A DNA stretch of 64,000 bases from Gnetum montanum (Eukaryota > Streptophyta > Gnetopsida > Gnetales > Gnetaceae). The translations under genes were made by a program, and so were the position numbers. Position 1 is the first letter of the stretch. Each line of letters starts with the position of its first letter. Location: positions 49,614-113,613 of the forward strand of contig MNCI01002794.1 in assembly GCA_015680685.1 (NCBI GenBank), read 5' to 3'. Under the pieces are notes generated by a model that was given only the letters and a program-made list of their open reading frames with translations, did not search any database and was not told the origin of the DNA. Below are positions 21,403-33,408 of this stretch, piece by piece.

Positions 21403-22872
21403 AACATCTAGAGGATTGACCCAAGAGGTGTCGACAAAGAATACAAAACACCATGATGAACACGACACCAACATCATTTGTTAGTTCCTGCTTGGATGAT
21501 GCTTTGGTATGCTTGAGAGTGTTGGGAGAAATGAAGTATGATAGGAATTAGGGTAGGAAAATGGATCAAGGGATGGAAAGGATAGCTATGGAAGGGTTAT
21601 ATGATGGTGGCTTGCCATCATAGGATGGTCTCTCATTGGAATGCTTGCAAGAGCATTAGCATGCGGAGGTGTCCTACCCTCTTGGATTTTGACCTCTTAT
21701 CAGAGTGAGACAATTGATTTGAGGCTAGACAAGTTGCAAAATGGAAACTATGCCCTTTGAGTAAGGCACTTGATGTGTCTCATTTTCTTTCTTTTCTTTT
21801 TTTTTTCTATTTTTCTTATTTTTTTTGCATACTTTTGTTTGCTAGGTGAATTGTGTGCCATATTTTCTTGGAGGTAATTGCGTCGCATTTGTAGGATAGG
21901 TGTTTCCTCCCCAGGATTATCTATGTTACATCCATTTGGGGCTTTGACTAACTCAAAAGGGCTTTCCATGGGATGAGTTACGTTAGGTCCGTCATGGGTT
22001 CTATGGCTAACTATGAGGAAAAAAAAGGTTGCATGTGCATTGGGGAAGCTTATAAGAGATGAGGTAGATTACAAGGTCAAGAGATAGATATTGGGGTATG
22101 CACTCTCAAGTAACGAAGTAGGCCAAAATTGCTACATTGGAATAATGTAGTGTCTTGCCATCGCAGTGGAATGCATTCTTGGACGACACCATCCAAGCTT
22201 TATCCTTCAAATGAAACATTAGAGAAGAAAGAGAAAAAAACCACTATGTCTAATGAGGATGAAGTCCTACTTGCTTGGAACATTGCGAGGGTTACAAGTG
22301 TTGCATCAGGTGCATGCAATGTCCAAAGTAGGAAGGCTAGTGTAGGCATTGGTAGTGGTAGGCTAGAAAGCTCCAACAACCACACCAAAATTGAGCACTT
22401 AAGAGGCTAGGAGTAATGGTGATGAAGGTGCTTAAGAGTTCTCACCAAAGGTAGAAGCTAAGAAACTTAGCTACAAGGTGAAGAGCCATGCTATTGAATG
22501 CTCTTCCAAACCTAGGTGATGGTGAGGGCTGGATGGTGGCAGGATTATGGCTATGTCATAGTATTGCTGGGACTCTAGTGGGATGTGTTGATGATGAGAG
22601 CTATGATCAAGATGATTGGTAGTGGTGGCGATAGCTCTAGAAGTTTAGTAAGATGTCAAACGACATCTCTAGGATATCAGCATGATGCTAGGGATGAGGA
22701 CGTTGCAAATGTCCTAGAGGGTTTTTCCTTGGCAACGTAAACTTCATTCTGGAACTGTAATGCCTCAACCCATCCTACTCAAGAGGTGCGGGTAGGCAAC
22801 AGAAGGTTGAAAGTATTCTCACTTACTTATTCGTAGAACCATGTATGGTGGACTGTAGGTGCTGGATTGCAA
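21403..22872 (-). other. 3' non-coding region of Tat-1
   Basis: About 1.5 kb between integrase and the polypurine tract. The first 70 bp are shared with Tat-3 (42225-42290). Antisense reading frames have been described at this position in other Tat elements. The only open stretch here, + strand 22129-22410, is not recognisable and I cannot see it in Tat-3, so it is not called. Confidence 0.55.
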
Positions 22873-23178
22873 ACCTAGTTTTGGATCTTGGTAGACTGTT
22901 GGCTATGCTAGTTTAAGGTCCCAACAGATCGTGATCCTAGTTTAAGGTCTAGGTGGATCATGCTATGCTAGTTTAAGGTCCCAGTAGATAGCAATGCTAG
23001 ATTAACATTATAGCGGATGGTGGATGGCTAGTTTAAGGTCATATCAAATCATGTTGTGGGTGCTTGTTTAATGTCATAGCCCAAGGATGGTCTATGTTGG
23101 TTTAATGTCATGGCAGATGCTCTATGCTAGTTTAACATCATAGCGGATGTTCTATGCTAGTTGAACATCATAGCAGGC
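22873..23178. repeat. GGCC/TTTAAGG repeat array after integrase (Tat-1)
   Basis: About eight imperfect units of roughly 30-40 bp on the pattern GCTAGTTTAAGGTC-n-AGTAGATCATG. The same family of units occurs on both sides of the antisense gene in Tat-1 and Tat-2 and after integrase in Tat-3. Confidence 0.75.
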
Positions 23179-23239
23179 ATTTTGCTTACCTTGCTTTATT
23201 ATTGGCATGAACTGTATGTTAGGTGTAATATGGCTTTAG

Positions 23240-24330
23240 GTACAAATGGTTGATAGGATTGGAAAACTCATTTCCATCTAAATTAGCAAGTTTGAAGGCT
23301 CCATTTTCATAGGCCATAGTGACCAAAACAGGCCCTTCCTAGTTGGTTGAGAACTTGCTTGTAGGCTTGTAGACAACCTTGAGGACCAGATCGCCTTTCA
23401 TGATCGAGTGTTGGTGTAGATTATGATGATGCTTTTGCCATTGTTTATCTTGATACCACTTGATGCGATTAAGCGTTTGGATGCACTCTTCCTCCATGGA
23501 GTCAAGATCAATGATTCTTGACTTATTATTCTAAGCCTCATCCATGAAGTTTGAGAGGATCATGTGGAGTGACAAAACCTACAATTCAAGCCAACACCAC
23601 TTTAGATCCATACACAAGACTATATGGTGTTTTACCTATTGTAGTTCTGCATGTTGTGCGGTAGGCCCAAAGTGCGTAGACTAGTTGCTCATGCCATCGG
23701 TGCTTGCTATTGCTAAGCATCTTTTTTAGAAGATTGATGATGACCTTATTTGTGGCCTCCACTTGGCTATTTGCTTGAGGATAGTATGGTGATGAAAAGG
23801 AGTGTTTAATGTTGAAGTTTTCATAGAAGGCCTTGGTTTCAATGCTACTAAATTATGGCCTATTATTTGTGACTATAGTTATAGGGATACCAAATCGGGT
23901 CACTATATTGTCTAGAATAAATTTGGAAACCTACTAAGATGTGGTCTTCCTAAGAGGAATAACTTCTACCCACTTCGTGAAATACTTAGTTATGGTAATA
24001 ATGAAGTTGTGTCCTATGGAAGACTTAGGCATTATGAGCCCTCTGATGTCTAACTCCCAATGTTGAAATGACCACGTGATTTTTGTAGTGTGCAGCTCAG
24101 CAGGTGAAACATGCATTAAATTGCCATGGCGCTGACATACATCACATGTCCTAACCTTGGAGATACAATCATGCTCCATATAAGGCTAGTAGTAGCCTAG
24201 ACATCTAATTTTTGTTGCCATTGCTCTAAGCGCTATATGCTCTCCACATAGTCCCTCATGGACTTGATTAATGATTTTTTGTGCATCATCATCACTAACG
24301 CAAGTTAATAGTATCCCATCATAAGATCTA
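23240..24330 (-). pseudogene. Integrase (Tat-1)
   Basis: The HHCC finger reads HEGLCGEHIALRAMATKIRC, with CDVCQRHGN at about 24130. The core keeps the first Asp (WELDIRGLIMPKSS), has Asn for the second (VTNNRP where the family has SDNG) and keeps Glu in PYYPQANSQVEATNKV. WAYRTT and TPYSLVYG follow. The C-terminal domain ends near MKGDLVLKVVYKPTSKFS and LANLDGNEFS (about 23240). Stops interrupt it in several places. Tat integrases have this overall plan. The lost second Asp alone would abolish strand transfer. Confidence 0.88.
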
Positions 24331-24455
24331 CAACATAAGGTATTGTCATCTATGAGGACATACTGTTGTGCTCATTCTTACTTTATGTCTTTTTGGGAAA
24401 ATGTTAGGTTTTGTGGAGGCTCTCCATGTTGGAGGTATGCTTTGATGTCATCACA

Positions 24456-25150
24456 TCATTCTTGAGCATGGGCTGCACTTATAGACGTGATACTCGTTGT
24501 GTGAATGATAAGGTTAGTGCACTCCACTATTGAGGCAGGTAAAGTAGGAAACATGTTTTCTAATATGCTTAAAGCTAAAGTGGCCAATGCATTGGATATA
24601 GCGTTTCCATTGCAAGGAATGTGATAAATGTCTAAGGTTGCAAATTGTTTCAATAAGTATTTTTCCAAATCACAGTAAGACTATAAGTGTTGTGCTTTAT
24701 AGGCATAAACCTCTATGACTTGGTTAATTACTAGTTGTGAATCACCTTGGGTTGCTATATTTTGAATGCCTAACTCCTGGGCTACTAGAATACCTTTGAT
24801 AAAACCTTTGTATTTTCTACATTATTTGTATAGAGAAACAAAAAGTGGTATGAAAAATGTCGAATCTATCCAGAGGAAAATGTGATAACGGTAGCAGCAA
24901 TACCACCTTGGGTGGTTGAAGCACCATCAAAGTGTAAAATAGACTCAAAGTCTACAGGTACTTTCCTTTCATTGCTAACATGCTCATTTGGGAATTCAAG
25001 ATCTATCATTGTGTGGTCATCTATAGGTGAAGTTGTGAGTTGCGTTGCTATCACTTGACCTTTTGTGGATGATTGCGCTATGTAATGTAGATCAAACTCT
25101 GCAACTATTTCTTTCCATCTAGCTATTCTACTACTTTCATATATGTTGGT
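24456..25150 (-). pseudogene. RNase H (Tat-1)
   Basis: The linker ARWKEIVAEFDLHYIAQSST leads into the catalytic domain FESILHFDGASTTQGGIAA (first Asp kept, about 24940). The 3' part, HIPCNGNAISNALATLALS (about 24600), has Asn where the last catalytic Asp (ADALATLAS in the family) is expected. In element sense it continues from the RT connection. The homologous segment in Tat-3 (44485-45015) reads on the opposite strand. Confidence 0.88.
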
Positions 25151-25199
25151 TGTGATAACTCTAAGTATGTTGCTCTTGCAAATGATGTTGACCTAACTA

Positions 25200-26540
25200 C
25201 GAAACAAGTAGTGTCTCCATTTTTTGAGTGAAAACTCAGGCTAGACAGTTCTTCTCTACATCATTGTATTTTGCCTCATGCACTATTAGCGCATGACTTA
25301 GGTAGTAAACAGGAATCTTGGAACCATTATCTCTCTTTTGACAAATTAAAGAAGCAATGGACACATCTAAGATTCTAAGGTAGATGTAAAAATGCTTATC
25401 CCTTTGTGGAGGATAGATGGTTGGAAGATGAACCAGCTCCTTTTTCAGGTTGTTGAATGCTTCTTGACATTGATTAGTCCACTCAAAATTGACTTCTTTC
25501 TTGAGCAGATGTTGCATTGGTGATAAACCTCCATATAAATTGTAGTCTAAATTGCAATCCATGTAGCTCCTTAAGGTTGGCTAGTGATGCTAAGTTAACA
25601 ATAGCCTTGACCTTATCTGGGTCTACGCGTATTCCTATTTTTGATACTACAAAGCCTAACATGTGCCCAGTTTTGATGTCAAAGATACCCTTTTGGGATT
25701 AAGGTGAAGGTCATGTTTGCAAAAATGCCTAAGGACAAGGTTCAAGTCATTTTGGTGGTCATGAGCCTTTTTGGATTTAACCACTATATCATCCATGTAG
25801 TCATTTAGTCATTCTAGAAGATAATCACTAAAGATGTAAGTCATCACACGTTGATATGTTGCTCCGACATTATTTAGTCTAAAGAACATCATGGTATAAC
25901 AAAATGTTCCCGAAGGGGTCATGAAAGTAGTAGTAAGTTGGTGTTCTAGGTTTATGTGAATTTTGTTGTACCTCGAAAACTTGTCCATAAAGGATAACAA
26001 AGCATGATCGATGGTAGTATTAACAAGTTGGTCAATACTAGGTAACTGGAAATCATCTTTGATGGTTGCCTTATTTAAGTCTTGAAAGTCTATGTAGATG
26101 CATATAACCCCTAATTTTCCTAGGGAAAACTATGATGTTTGAGACCCAGTCTGCATAGTTGACTACCTTGATGAACCTACCTTGATAAAGTTTAGTGATT
26201 TTTTCACAAATGGCCAATGCAACCTCTGGTTTGATTTTATAGGCTCTTTGTCTAACCAACTTGAACCAAGAATCTAGGATAATGTTATGTTGAATTATAT
26301 ATGGGTCTAGGCTTGAAATATCTTCATAAGACCATGTGAATACCTTGATATTATCATTTAGGACTCTAGAGATACTCTGTTGGATTTCAGGCTCTAATAA
26401 AGAGCTAAGCTTTAATGCTTTTGCCTCACATTTACATGTTGTTATGGGGATTTTTGTGAGTGGATCCTTAGTTATGTCACTTGCTTCTAAGTCTAAGGCT
26501 TGAACTAGATGTTCTGGCCAATTTAGTCATGTTTCTAAGG
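25200..26540 (-). pseudogene. Reverse transcriptase (Tat-1)
   Basis: The readable order in sense: a leader with LDLEASDITKDPLTKI (about 26490); VRQRAYKIKPEVALAICEKI and VNYADWVSNIIVFPRK (26259-26120), the Tat-type N-terminus; LLSFMDKFSRYNKIHINLE and FFRLNNVGATYQRVMTYIF (26000-25830); the catalytic box YMDD in DYMDDIVVKSKK (about 25790-25800); then the connection KKEVNFEWTNQCQEAFNNLK and VYYLSHALIVHEAKY (25500-25250). YMDD followed by VVKSK is typical of Tat RTs. Stops lie between blocks. Confidence 0.9.
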
Positions 26541-26796
26541 ATGGTACACTAGGGTCAGAAGGAGGTGATTTGAAATCCAAAAGTTCTATGTTCGTGTGTC
26601 TCATGAGTTAGCCATAAGGTCCAATTAAGATTAAAGGTGAACAAAGATTCTCCTATGTGCTCATTTTCAAAAGCAGTCTTGCAAAATAACCAGAAAAATG
26701 TCAAGTGGTACCTATCTAATAAAGCAAAATGAAGCAAATGCATAAAATAAGGGAAATAGTGCTATATATGATATAATTATGCAATATCTCTAAATT

Positions 26797-26828
26797 GCTA
26801 GTTTAAGGTCTTAGTGGACCATGGCATG
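26797..26828. repeat. Single GGCC/TTTAAGG unit between RT and the antisense gene (Tat-1)
   Basis: GCTAGTTTAAGGTCTTAG followed by TGGACCATGG: one copy of the array unit, on the promoter side of the antisense gene. Confidence 0.65.
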
Positions 26829-27076
26829 TGTAAAGTATAGACTTAAATATTCATTGAATAAATAAAAAAATGTAAAAAGCTTTAAAATCTGACAAGCCAA
26901 AAAGAAGTTAAAAATTTTTCTAACTCTGGGTGCTACACTACATGGGACATGGGATGTTTTGTGTTATGTGTGGGACATGGAGCATTCCATGTTACATGTA
27001 GGATGCAAGGAGTTTTGCATTACGCATGGGACACGAGACGTCCTAGAAGGATGATGTGTCATATAATCATAAAGGC

Positions 27077-27084
27077 TATAAATA
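27077..27084 (+). promoter_or_regulatory. TATA box of the antisense gene (Tat-1)
   Basis: AAGGC-TATAAATA-GGGG on the + strand, 95 bp before the ATG at 27179. A start of transcription near 27110 would leave a 5' UTR of about 70 nt. Direct imperfect repeats of the type catGGGACATGG-n-CATTCCATG lie just upstream (26940-27050) and could be promoter elements. The motif is seen; the function is inferred. Confidence 0.6.
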
Positions 27085-27178
27085 GGGGTTTACCCATGGT
27101 AAACTTGTCATTTTCACCATTAGAGATAATAGCCCAGAGCGTAGTGTGATTCAGAGTAGAGTGTAGCACTTACAGAGC

Positions 27179-30100
27179 ATGATGATCGACAAATTAGAAC
27201 TTGCTAGCAAGACTATGATACGTAGAAGAAAGTGTAGATACCTTGGCTTGGCAAATGTGGATGAAGGCGAGCGCACCCTATGGCATATTCTGAGGGCACA
27301 CATTGAAGAATGCCATGAGGCACCATCTGCCAAGTAGGCCATTACATTGCTTTCATTTTTTTCCCTACCCTTGAGTTTTTTTATGGTGTTCTGCCCTAGG
27401 TGGGGACCATTGTTGTTGCTATTTTCACTATGGCTACTGCATCGTGGCCGTTGTGGCCATCATTGTGACCTTGCCACGGTAGCTGCCTTTGCCATGGTGA
27501 TCGGGTGATGGTTATTAGCATCATTGCTATGGCCACTATATCATGGCCATAGCCTCTATTTTGGCCATTACACCGTGGTTGCTGTCGCTACCACTATGGC
27601 TAGGAACAGTGTGGGCAATGTAGATCTCTCACACACATTTTGTTTACGTTACCACTATGGCCAGGAATGACATTTGGCATCCTGGGTTGTGGTCAAGATG
27701 CAAGGGTTCACTATAGGCTTCCGAGTGTTGGGAAGAGAAGGGTGAGATAAGGGTTTGTTATGCCCCTAATAGTGTAACCAAGAAGTTGGAAAAGTTTGAG
27801 CTTGTTGTTCTAGCACTGTTACACTCCATGGGAGTGTAACCAATACATTGAACTTTTACATTTCGCTATTGTTATGCTCCCTAGGAGCATGATTGAAACC
27901 TTAAGAAAATTTTCAAATTTTTCTTGGTTATGTACAACTGTCATACTACATAGGAGCATTACACTACATGGGACCGTAATGTTGCATGGGAGCATAACAT
28001 TGCATGGAAGCATTATGCTACCCTTGAAAAACCTTGACTTTGCTACTTGTTCTTGAAATGTCATGCTCCATGGGAGCATGATGAACACTTCAAAAAATTT
28101 TGTTTGGCTACTTTCTCTAAGTTATATTCCAGGGGAGTGCGACAAATGCTTTGAAAAGTTTTGCTTCAAAATGATCATGCTGCATGGGAGCATGAAACTG
28201 ACACGCATTATAAGAGCATGACCATTACTTAGAACAATTTTTGAAAAACTATCCTTTTCTTGCTACATTGCTTGTTAACTATTTTTGTTGTTTTTCTTGC
28301 CCCTTTTTCAATACTAACATTTTCCTTGTAACAATGCAGGGTTATGCTAAAGCTAATCCTCATCATGGTTGAGCTCATTGGGATATTATGCTATATAAGT
28401 GCTCCCATGCCCAATGTCCCCACTCCACATGCACGAATAGGAGACTAGGTGGTTTGGTTCAATGAGGATGCACAAGAATTCTTGGAATTCTTGCTTTACC
28501 ACTTTAGTGTAATAATGTGGTTACACTTGTTTGCTAAAGTAGTAGGCATCCTAGTTGAAACATTATTTCCTAGGGCAAATTGAGGCATTTTGAAATTTAT
28601 GATGGATGGGCTTGCTAAGGACAAAGGGAGGGGGCTTGAACAATGCTTGAGAGGCCTAAGAATCTTATCTTGGATATAGGAAATGTCAGAGTTTAAATGC
28701 TATCATAAATACAACACTTTATTCATTGCTCGTCACATGGGCATGACCTTCCATAACCCACTCGGAACCGTCTACCATGCTAGAGGGTAAGTCCTATTAT
28801 GATAAGAGAAATTTCATTTCTTTTGCCTTGTATGTTTTGGAATGCTTGTTGCCATTTTATTTATTGCCAAATTTATGGTTGATAATAATGGCCTCCATGA
28901 TAGAGAGGGGGCATTAGCCCTAACCCAAATGGTGGTATGAGAGTTCTCATCTGCTGAGAACATATGTGCTGGTGTTATAGAGCAACTTGGGATAGACATG
29001 AGGACTTATCTAACTAAGTACTCCAAATCTTACATGAAATGTTAGGATCTGGGGTGGTTAGATGGTGAGTGGACATCTAGCTGGATACCCACTATGGAAG
29101 AAGTGTTAGTTCAAATATCATCATTCCCCACACCATTCATGCAAAGTGAGTTGTATTATTTATTTTTCTTCTTGAATTTTTAATTTCTTCCTTTTCAGTA
29201 CATGGCTAATTCTATTTTTTATTTATTGCAATAGCAACCAAATAAAAGGAGGTTATAGTGATAGTCTTAGGGCACAGTAAGGCCAACCTACTTTTTAAAT
29301 ATGGTGAGGTTGATGACTCACAACGTTGGTTGTGCCATGAGGCCCCAGTGACCATTATCCACAATGTTGAAGAGGCTAGGTTCATGGACCTCTTTTTGGC
29401 TGTGAATCCCAACATCCCATCGGTGAAGATGGTTACTCTTGTGAACTATTTTACAAAAAAAAAAAACTAACTACTTTTGTATGCAAGTGCATAATGTGCA
29501 TGTGGTGTTCGAGATCAATGATGATCTCTTTGCGGATCTCTTTGGTGTTCCTTCTGAAGGCTTACTTGTGGACGAAAAAATGAGCAAGGATCTAAGCCAT
29601 AGAGGGGATATTAAAGAGTGGTTGGACACCAGTAAAGACTGCAAAGGCATCTACATGAAAAAAGTCAAATTGGAGGTGGCCCAGGACATCTATCTCATCT
29701 TTCGAGCTTGTGCTTTCCCCAAGCTACTTTTCTAAGGAAAAGTTCTTGGATAGAGTAGGCTTGGATCATGAGGGACATGATGGAAGAAGGGACATGGTAC
29801 AACTAGGCTAGGTATCTTGCAGATGGTTTGTAGGCTAAAATGATCAAACTACACAATAAACTTAAGGCACACTCTCATGTTCATTTTGCCTTTTTTATAG
29901 TGTGCTTACATAGGTTTGCAGAATTCCTAGTGGTCTGTGAAAATGGGATACGGGTGGTGCAAGACCGCATTCAAATATCCAAACCATGTATTTGCCATAT
30001 CTTCTACATAACCCAGTCACAGGACCCTCTAGAAGCTATTGGTAAGTCCTTTTCAATGATCATGAAGGATTACGTAGGACTGTCCCACTACGCATGTGAT

Positions 30101-31998
30101 AGTATTGGAGAGGCTCCTCCCATCCATAGGGGTAGTGTAGTGAGGGGATCACATCTCATTACTAAGAGAGGAAAATCCAAATTTTAGATCAAAAAGCCTC
30201 ACCTCATAGAGGTTCTCTTACATGCAATCAAGGAAAGGGGTAAGCGGTTACGTATCAAAGTCCGCAATGTGTGCTCTGAGTTTACCAGTAAGCATGTTTT
30301 AGTTGGCATATTCATTATTTGTCTTCCTTTTCTTTGTGCATATACATAACCATAGCCTATGTATCATAGAAGAAGAGGAGGCCTCTGTTGCCAAAGAAGA
30401 GGCCCCTATTGTAGAGTAGGAGGTCCCTACCACAAAAGAGGAGGCCCCTGCTGCAGAGGAGCCTTCTTTAGAAAATGCCTCACAACCTGAGGAACATATG
30501 TCAACTAAAGATGCTACCACACTCTTGAGGTAGCTTGAAGAAGAGGGGCTACATTTTGAGGATGGTGAGTTTGATGGTTTGTTTGATAGTGTGCAGATGG
30601 GTGATCCCCTTGCTCTCATCCTTGAGGGTTTGCTGCGTAGGAGCTTTGCACTACCATTTATATTATGCTCTTTTTTTTCCCTCTTTTATCTTATCCCCTT
30701 TTCCTTTTCTCTCTTCTTTTTTATTTGATAGTTATGTTTTTTTTTTGATTCCCCCCCTTTTTTTCTTTTAGTAATACTGACTTGCCTTATCTTGCAATGG
30801 GTAATGCATTTGCCCAGGGTCTTGAATCATGATTCACCTTTCATCTACAACCATGGGCAGGAACCTTAGACAAGTTTGCTTTTATGGAGGGGATAGTGGA
30901 TGATATGATCAATCATCTAAAGAAGATAGATCCTAAAATAGGTATATATTTAGGTTACTAGGTTTCTCTTTTCGTTTTTGTCTTTGTCTCATGATTAACA
31001 TTTTCTCTCTTGGATGTAATAGCCTTGCAACTGAAATGGGACCAAAGAAGGGCAGTTGAATTCAAAGCTATGCTTGATCTTCCTTCTAAGGTATCAGAGG
31101 TGCCTTGTCACATATATGATGAAGTAAGCAAATGCGAGCTACACTCGACATGATTGTTGTGCGATTGTAGGCATGTAAATAAGGACCTCTAAAAATGAGT
31201 TCAAAAACTCAAAAAGGAGAAAGTAAGCTAGGAAGCTTGATTGGAGGATTTACAATTATGTTATGACTTCCTAATGGCCTGTGATAAAGTAGATGGTAGT
31301 TGGTGTATGGCCATGATTGATTATGCTAGATATTGGTTAGCTATGTAGGGTAAGAATGAAGCTACATGTGATGTGATCAAGCAATGCCTACAAATGAATC
31401 TCCTAGCCCAAAAGAACCAAGATTAGAAAGACTATAGTGCCAAGATGTATGAATGGGGGAAGGCATAAAAGAATCACAAGCATCAATAAAAAATGGAACG
31501 TGTTGCCTATCGCAAAAAATAAAGAGATGAATCTATAGAATGCTAAGGTCACTTATTATTTCTTGATGAAATTGGAGCCACCTAGGCTTATAATAGATTT
31601 GTGAAACATCTAGTGGTTAGTGAGTCCCTAGAGAGGGAAATGACCATGCCTTCTAGGGAAACCACATTTGCTACATTTTCCCTAGGGCCACCTATGTGGA
31701 CCACCATGGAGAAGGAAAAGATCCTAAGAGGTGTTAATTTGGGAGAGGAAGACTAGGCAACTATGATAGAGGAGGAAATCCTATGACGCTTGGAGTCTGG
31801 CCTCAATAGAATGCTACCAGACATGGATGTAGGCCCATCATAGTTAAGTTTGCTTTATTATGATTTATTCCATGATGGTGCCATGTGTTATCCTATTTAT
31901 TGATTGATTTATTGCTTTTTCATTGGTTTGTATAGGATCTAGATGAGGATGTAGGACCTAGCAAAGTAGAGGATAAGGATAGAGGGGAGGAGCCATAG
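27179..31998 (+). pseudogene. Multi-exon antisense accessory gene inside Tat-1 (between protease and RT)
   Basis: Function unknown. Proposed exons: 27179-27333 (MMIDKLELASKTMIRRRKCR...), 28340-28786, about 28877-29145, 29235-30287, 30370-about 30624, 30772-30941, 31023-about 31842, 31936-31998. Splice sites seen include AA|GTAGGC...GCAG|G, GG|GTAAGT, CAAA|GTGAGT...AATAG|C, CCA|GTAAGC...CATAG|A, TTTTAG|T, AG|GTATAT...AATAG|C and TATAG|G. Exon 1 (155 nt) joins exon 2 in frame. Exon 4 contains VHVVFEINDDLFADLFGVPS, resembling uncharacterised plant retroelement-associated proteins. Exon 5 has acidic KEEAP repeats; exon 6 has HLQPWAGTLDKFAFMEGIV; exon 7 has PPMWTTMEKEKILRGVNL; the last exon is acidic (DLDEDVGPSKVEDKDRGEEP). 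Stops and frameshifts occur in most exons. The homologue lies at 49493-54729. Confidence 0.75.
27820..28210 (+). repeat. Palindromic ATGCTCC-CATGGGAGCAT repeats in intron 1
   Basis: About nine imperfect copies of a 16-18 bp palindrome (ATGCTCCATGGGAGCATG at its best, near 28062-28080) lie inside intron 1 of the Tat-1 antisense gene. Short open frames on both strands here derive from the repeat. Intron 1 of the Tat-2 copy does not show them. Confidence 0.7.
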
Positions 31999-32195
31999 TC
32001 TTTATACTGATGTTTTAAAAGATTTAAAATGTGATCCCATTGTTGGACAATTTTGTAACTTTGACAATGGACACCACCTTGGACCATGTGGTTTATTTAC
32101 AATTTAACAAAAAGCATGATACTGATTGTTTTTCTTTTGCTCAATCAATATATTTTTTGTTTTTTGATGTAATTGGACCTCTCATGGGTTCCATA

Positions 32196-32440
32196 CAATA
32201 GTTTAAGGCCATTTTAGGTTGTGGGTTGCTATAAGAGGAAGTGGGCTACTAGTTTTAGGCCTTGGTGGGCCATGCAATAGTTTAAGGCCATTCTAGGCCA
32301 TGGCTATGATTTAAGGTCATTTCAGGTCATGGCTACTAGTAAGAGTGAGTTGGCTACAAATTTTAGGCCTTGGCACCATATGGTATTTTAAGGCCATTCC
32401 GGGCCATGCTATAGTTTAAGGCCATTTTGTGCCATGGGTT
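32196..32440. repeat. GGCC/TTTAAGG repeat array between antisense gene and protease (Tat-1)
   Basis: Five to six units of the form AGTTTAAGGCCATTTTAGG or TTTTAGGCCTTGGTGGGCC, ending in GGCCATG. They lie directly after the end of the antisense gene and before the 3' end of the gag-protease region on the other strand. Confidence 0.8.
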
Positions 32441-32568
32441 AGTAAGTTTTTTTTTGTGCTAAGTGAAAACATGACTATTGCAAAAAGTAATCATACTGCA
32501 AAATGAAATTGTATAGATCAAAAGAACCAAAGACAAACCAGTGGAAAAACATGAGTGAAGAACATGCC

Positions 32569-33408
32569 CTAATCATGTAAATGTTTCCTAACCCGATGTA
32601 GGTTAGGTGATGCATAAGGTTGGGGAGACACGGAGGGATATTCTTCTAAGTCATTATCCATTGTAGAAAAAGGAAATTCTACCCATAAATTCTCTTTGTG
32701 AGGAACACTCATTTTGTTTAGCTCACCCGTTGACCAACATTGGATTTCATTGGAAACAATTGGGGAATCTTCAAGGACTTCTATCTCCATCCCTTTCTCA
32801 GTGCGTATATTGTTGATAACCTAAGGGGCTTTGTTGTCACCAAAGATTACCACTTCTCTACTTGCATAGGGCAAGTGTATCTCCTAGTGGATAGGTGAAG
32901 AGACAACCCTTAATTGCGCTAGCCAAGATCTTCCTAAGATTAAATTGAAACCAGGCATTTCCTCAACTATGATGAATTGTGCATTAGTGGGGAATTGGTT
33001 TCTTGCTACAAAATCAATGGTAATGATTCCTTTAACCATGACATGTGCCCCATTGAAGGATTTTAAATAGGCAGTGGTTGTTGGCTTGATTTGGTCCACC
33101 TAGCCAAGCTTGTCAATGATAGGGAACAAGATAACATTTGTTACAGCCCCATCATCAACATGCATCCTAAGAATCCTATATTGATCCACATGAATTGTGA
33201 TAAACATGGGGGTAGTGGTCACTTGCTCCTTTTTAGGGTCAACTTTAATAGCTTCATTGTAAAAGGTTAAGGTTTTTGGCTTTAGCTCTTCAGTGGCAGG
33301 TGGGAGCATTATGAAATGAATTGCCTTTTCTTCTGTTGGCATGTCCTCCTTAATGGGAATATGTGCCATCATATGAACCAAAGCCTCATGATGCATAGAA
33401 GAAGTCAT
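32569..33408 (-). pseudogene. Aspartic protease and C-terminal extension (Tat-1)
   Basis: In sense, YRILRMHVDDGAVTNVILF carries the active-site loop, as DDG in place of DTG (about 33150). It continues with VMVKGIITIDFVARNQFP and MPGFNLILGRSWLAQLRVV (32930), the ILGRPWL-type motif of Tat proteases. One stop separates the two halves. The following open piece 32790-32569 (MEIEVLEDSPIVSNEIQCW) has a homologue after the protease of Tat-2. Pol does not continue into RT here; the antisense gene follows. Confidence 0.85.

Noticed and set aside
22129-22410. 93-codon + strand frame after Tat-1 integrase, where other Tat elements have antisense frames
   Set aside because: No recognisable domain and no matching frame at the equivalent place in Tat-3.
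27179-31998. Host gene caught by chance inside Tat-1
   Set aside because: The same gene in the same position and orientation in Tat-2 makes a chance capture in one copy unlikely.
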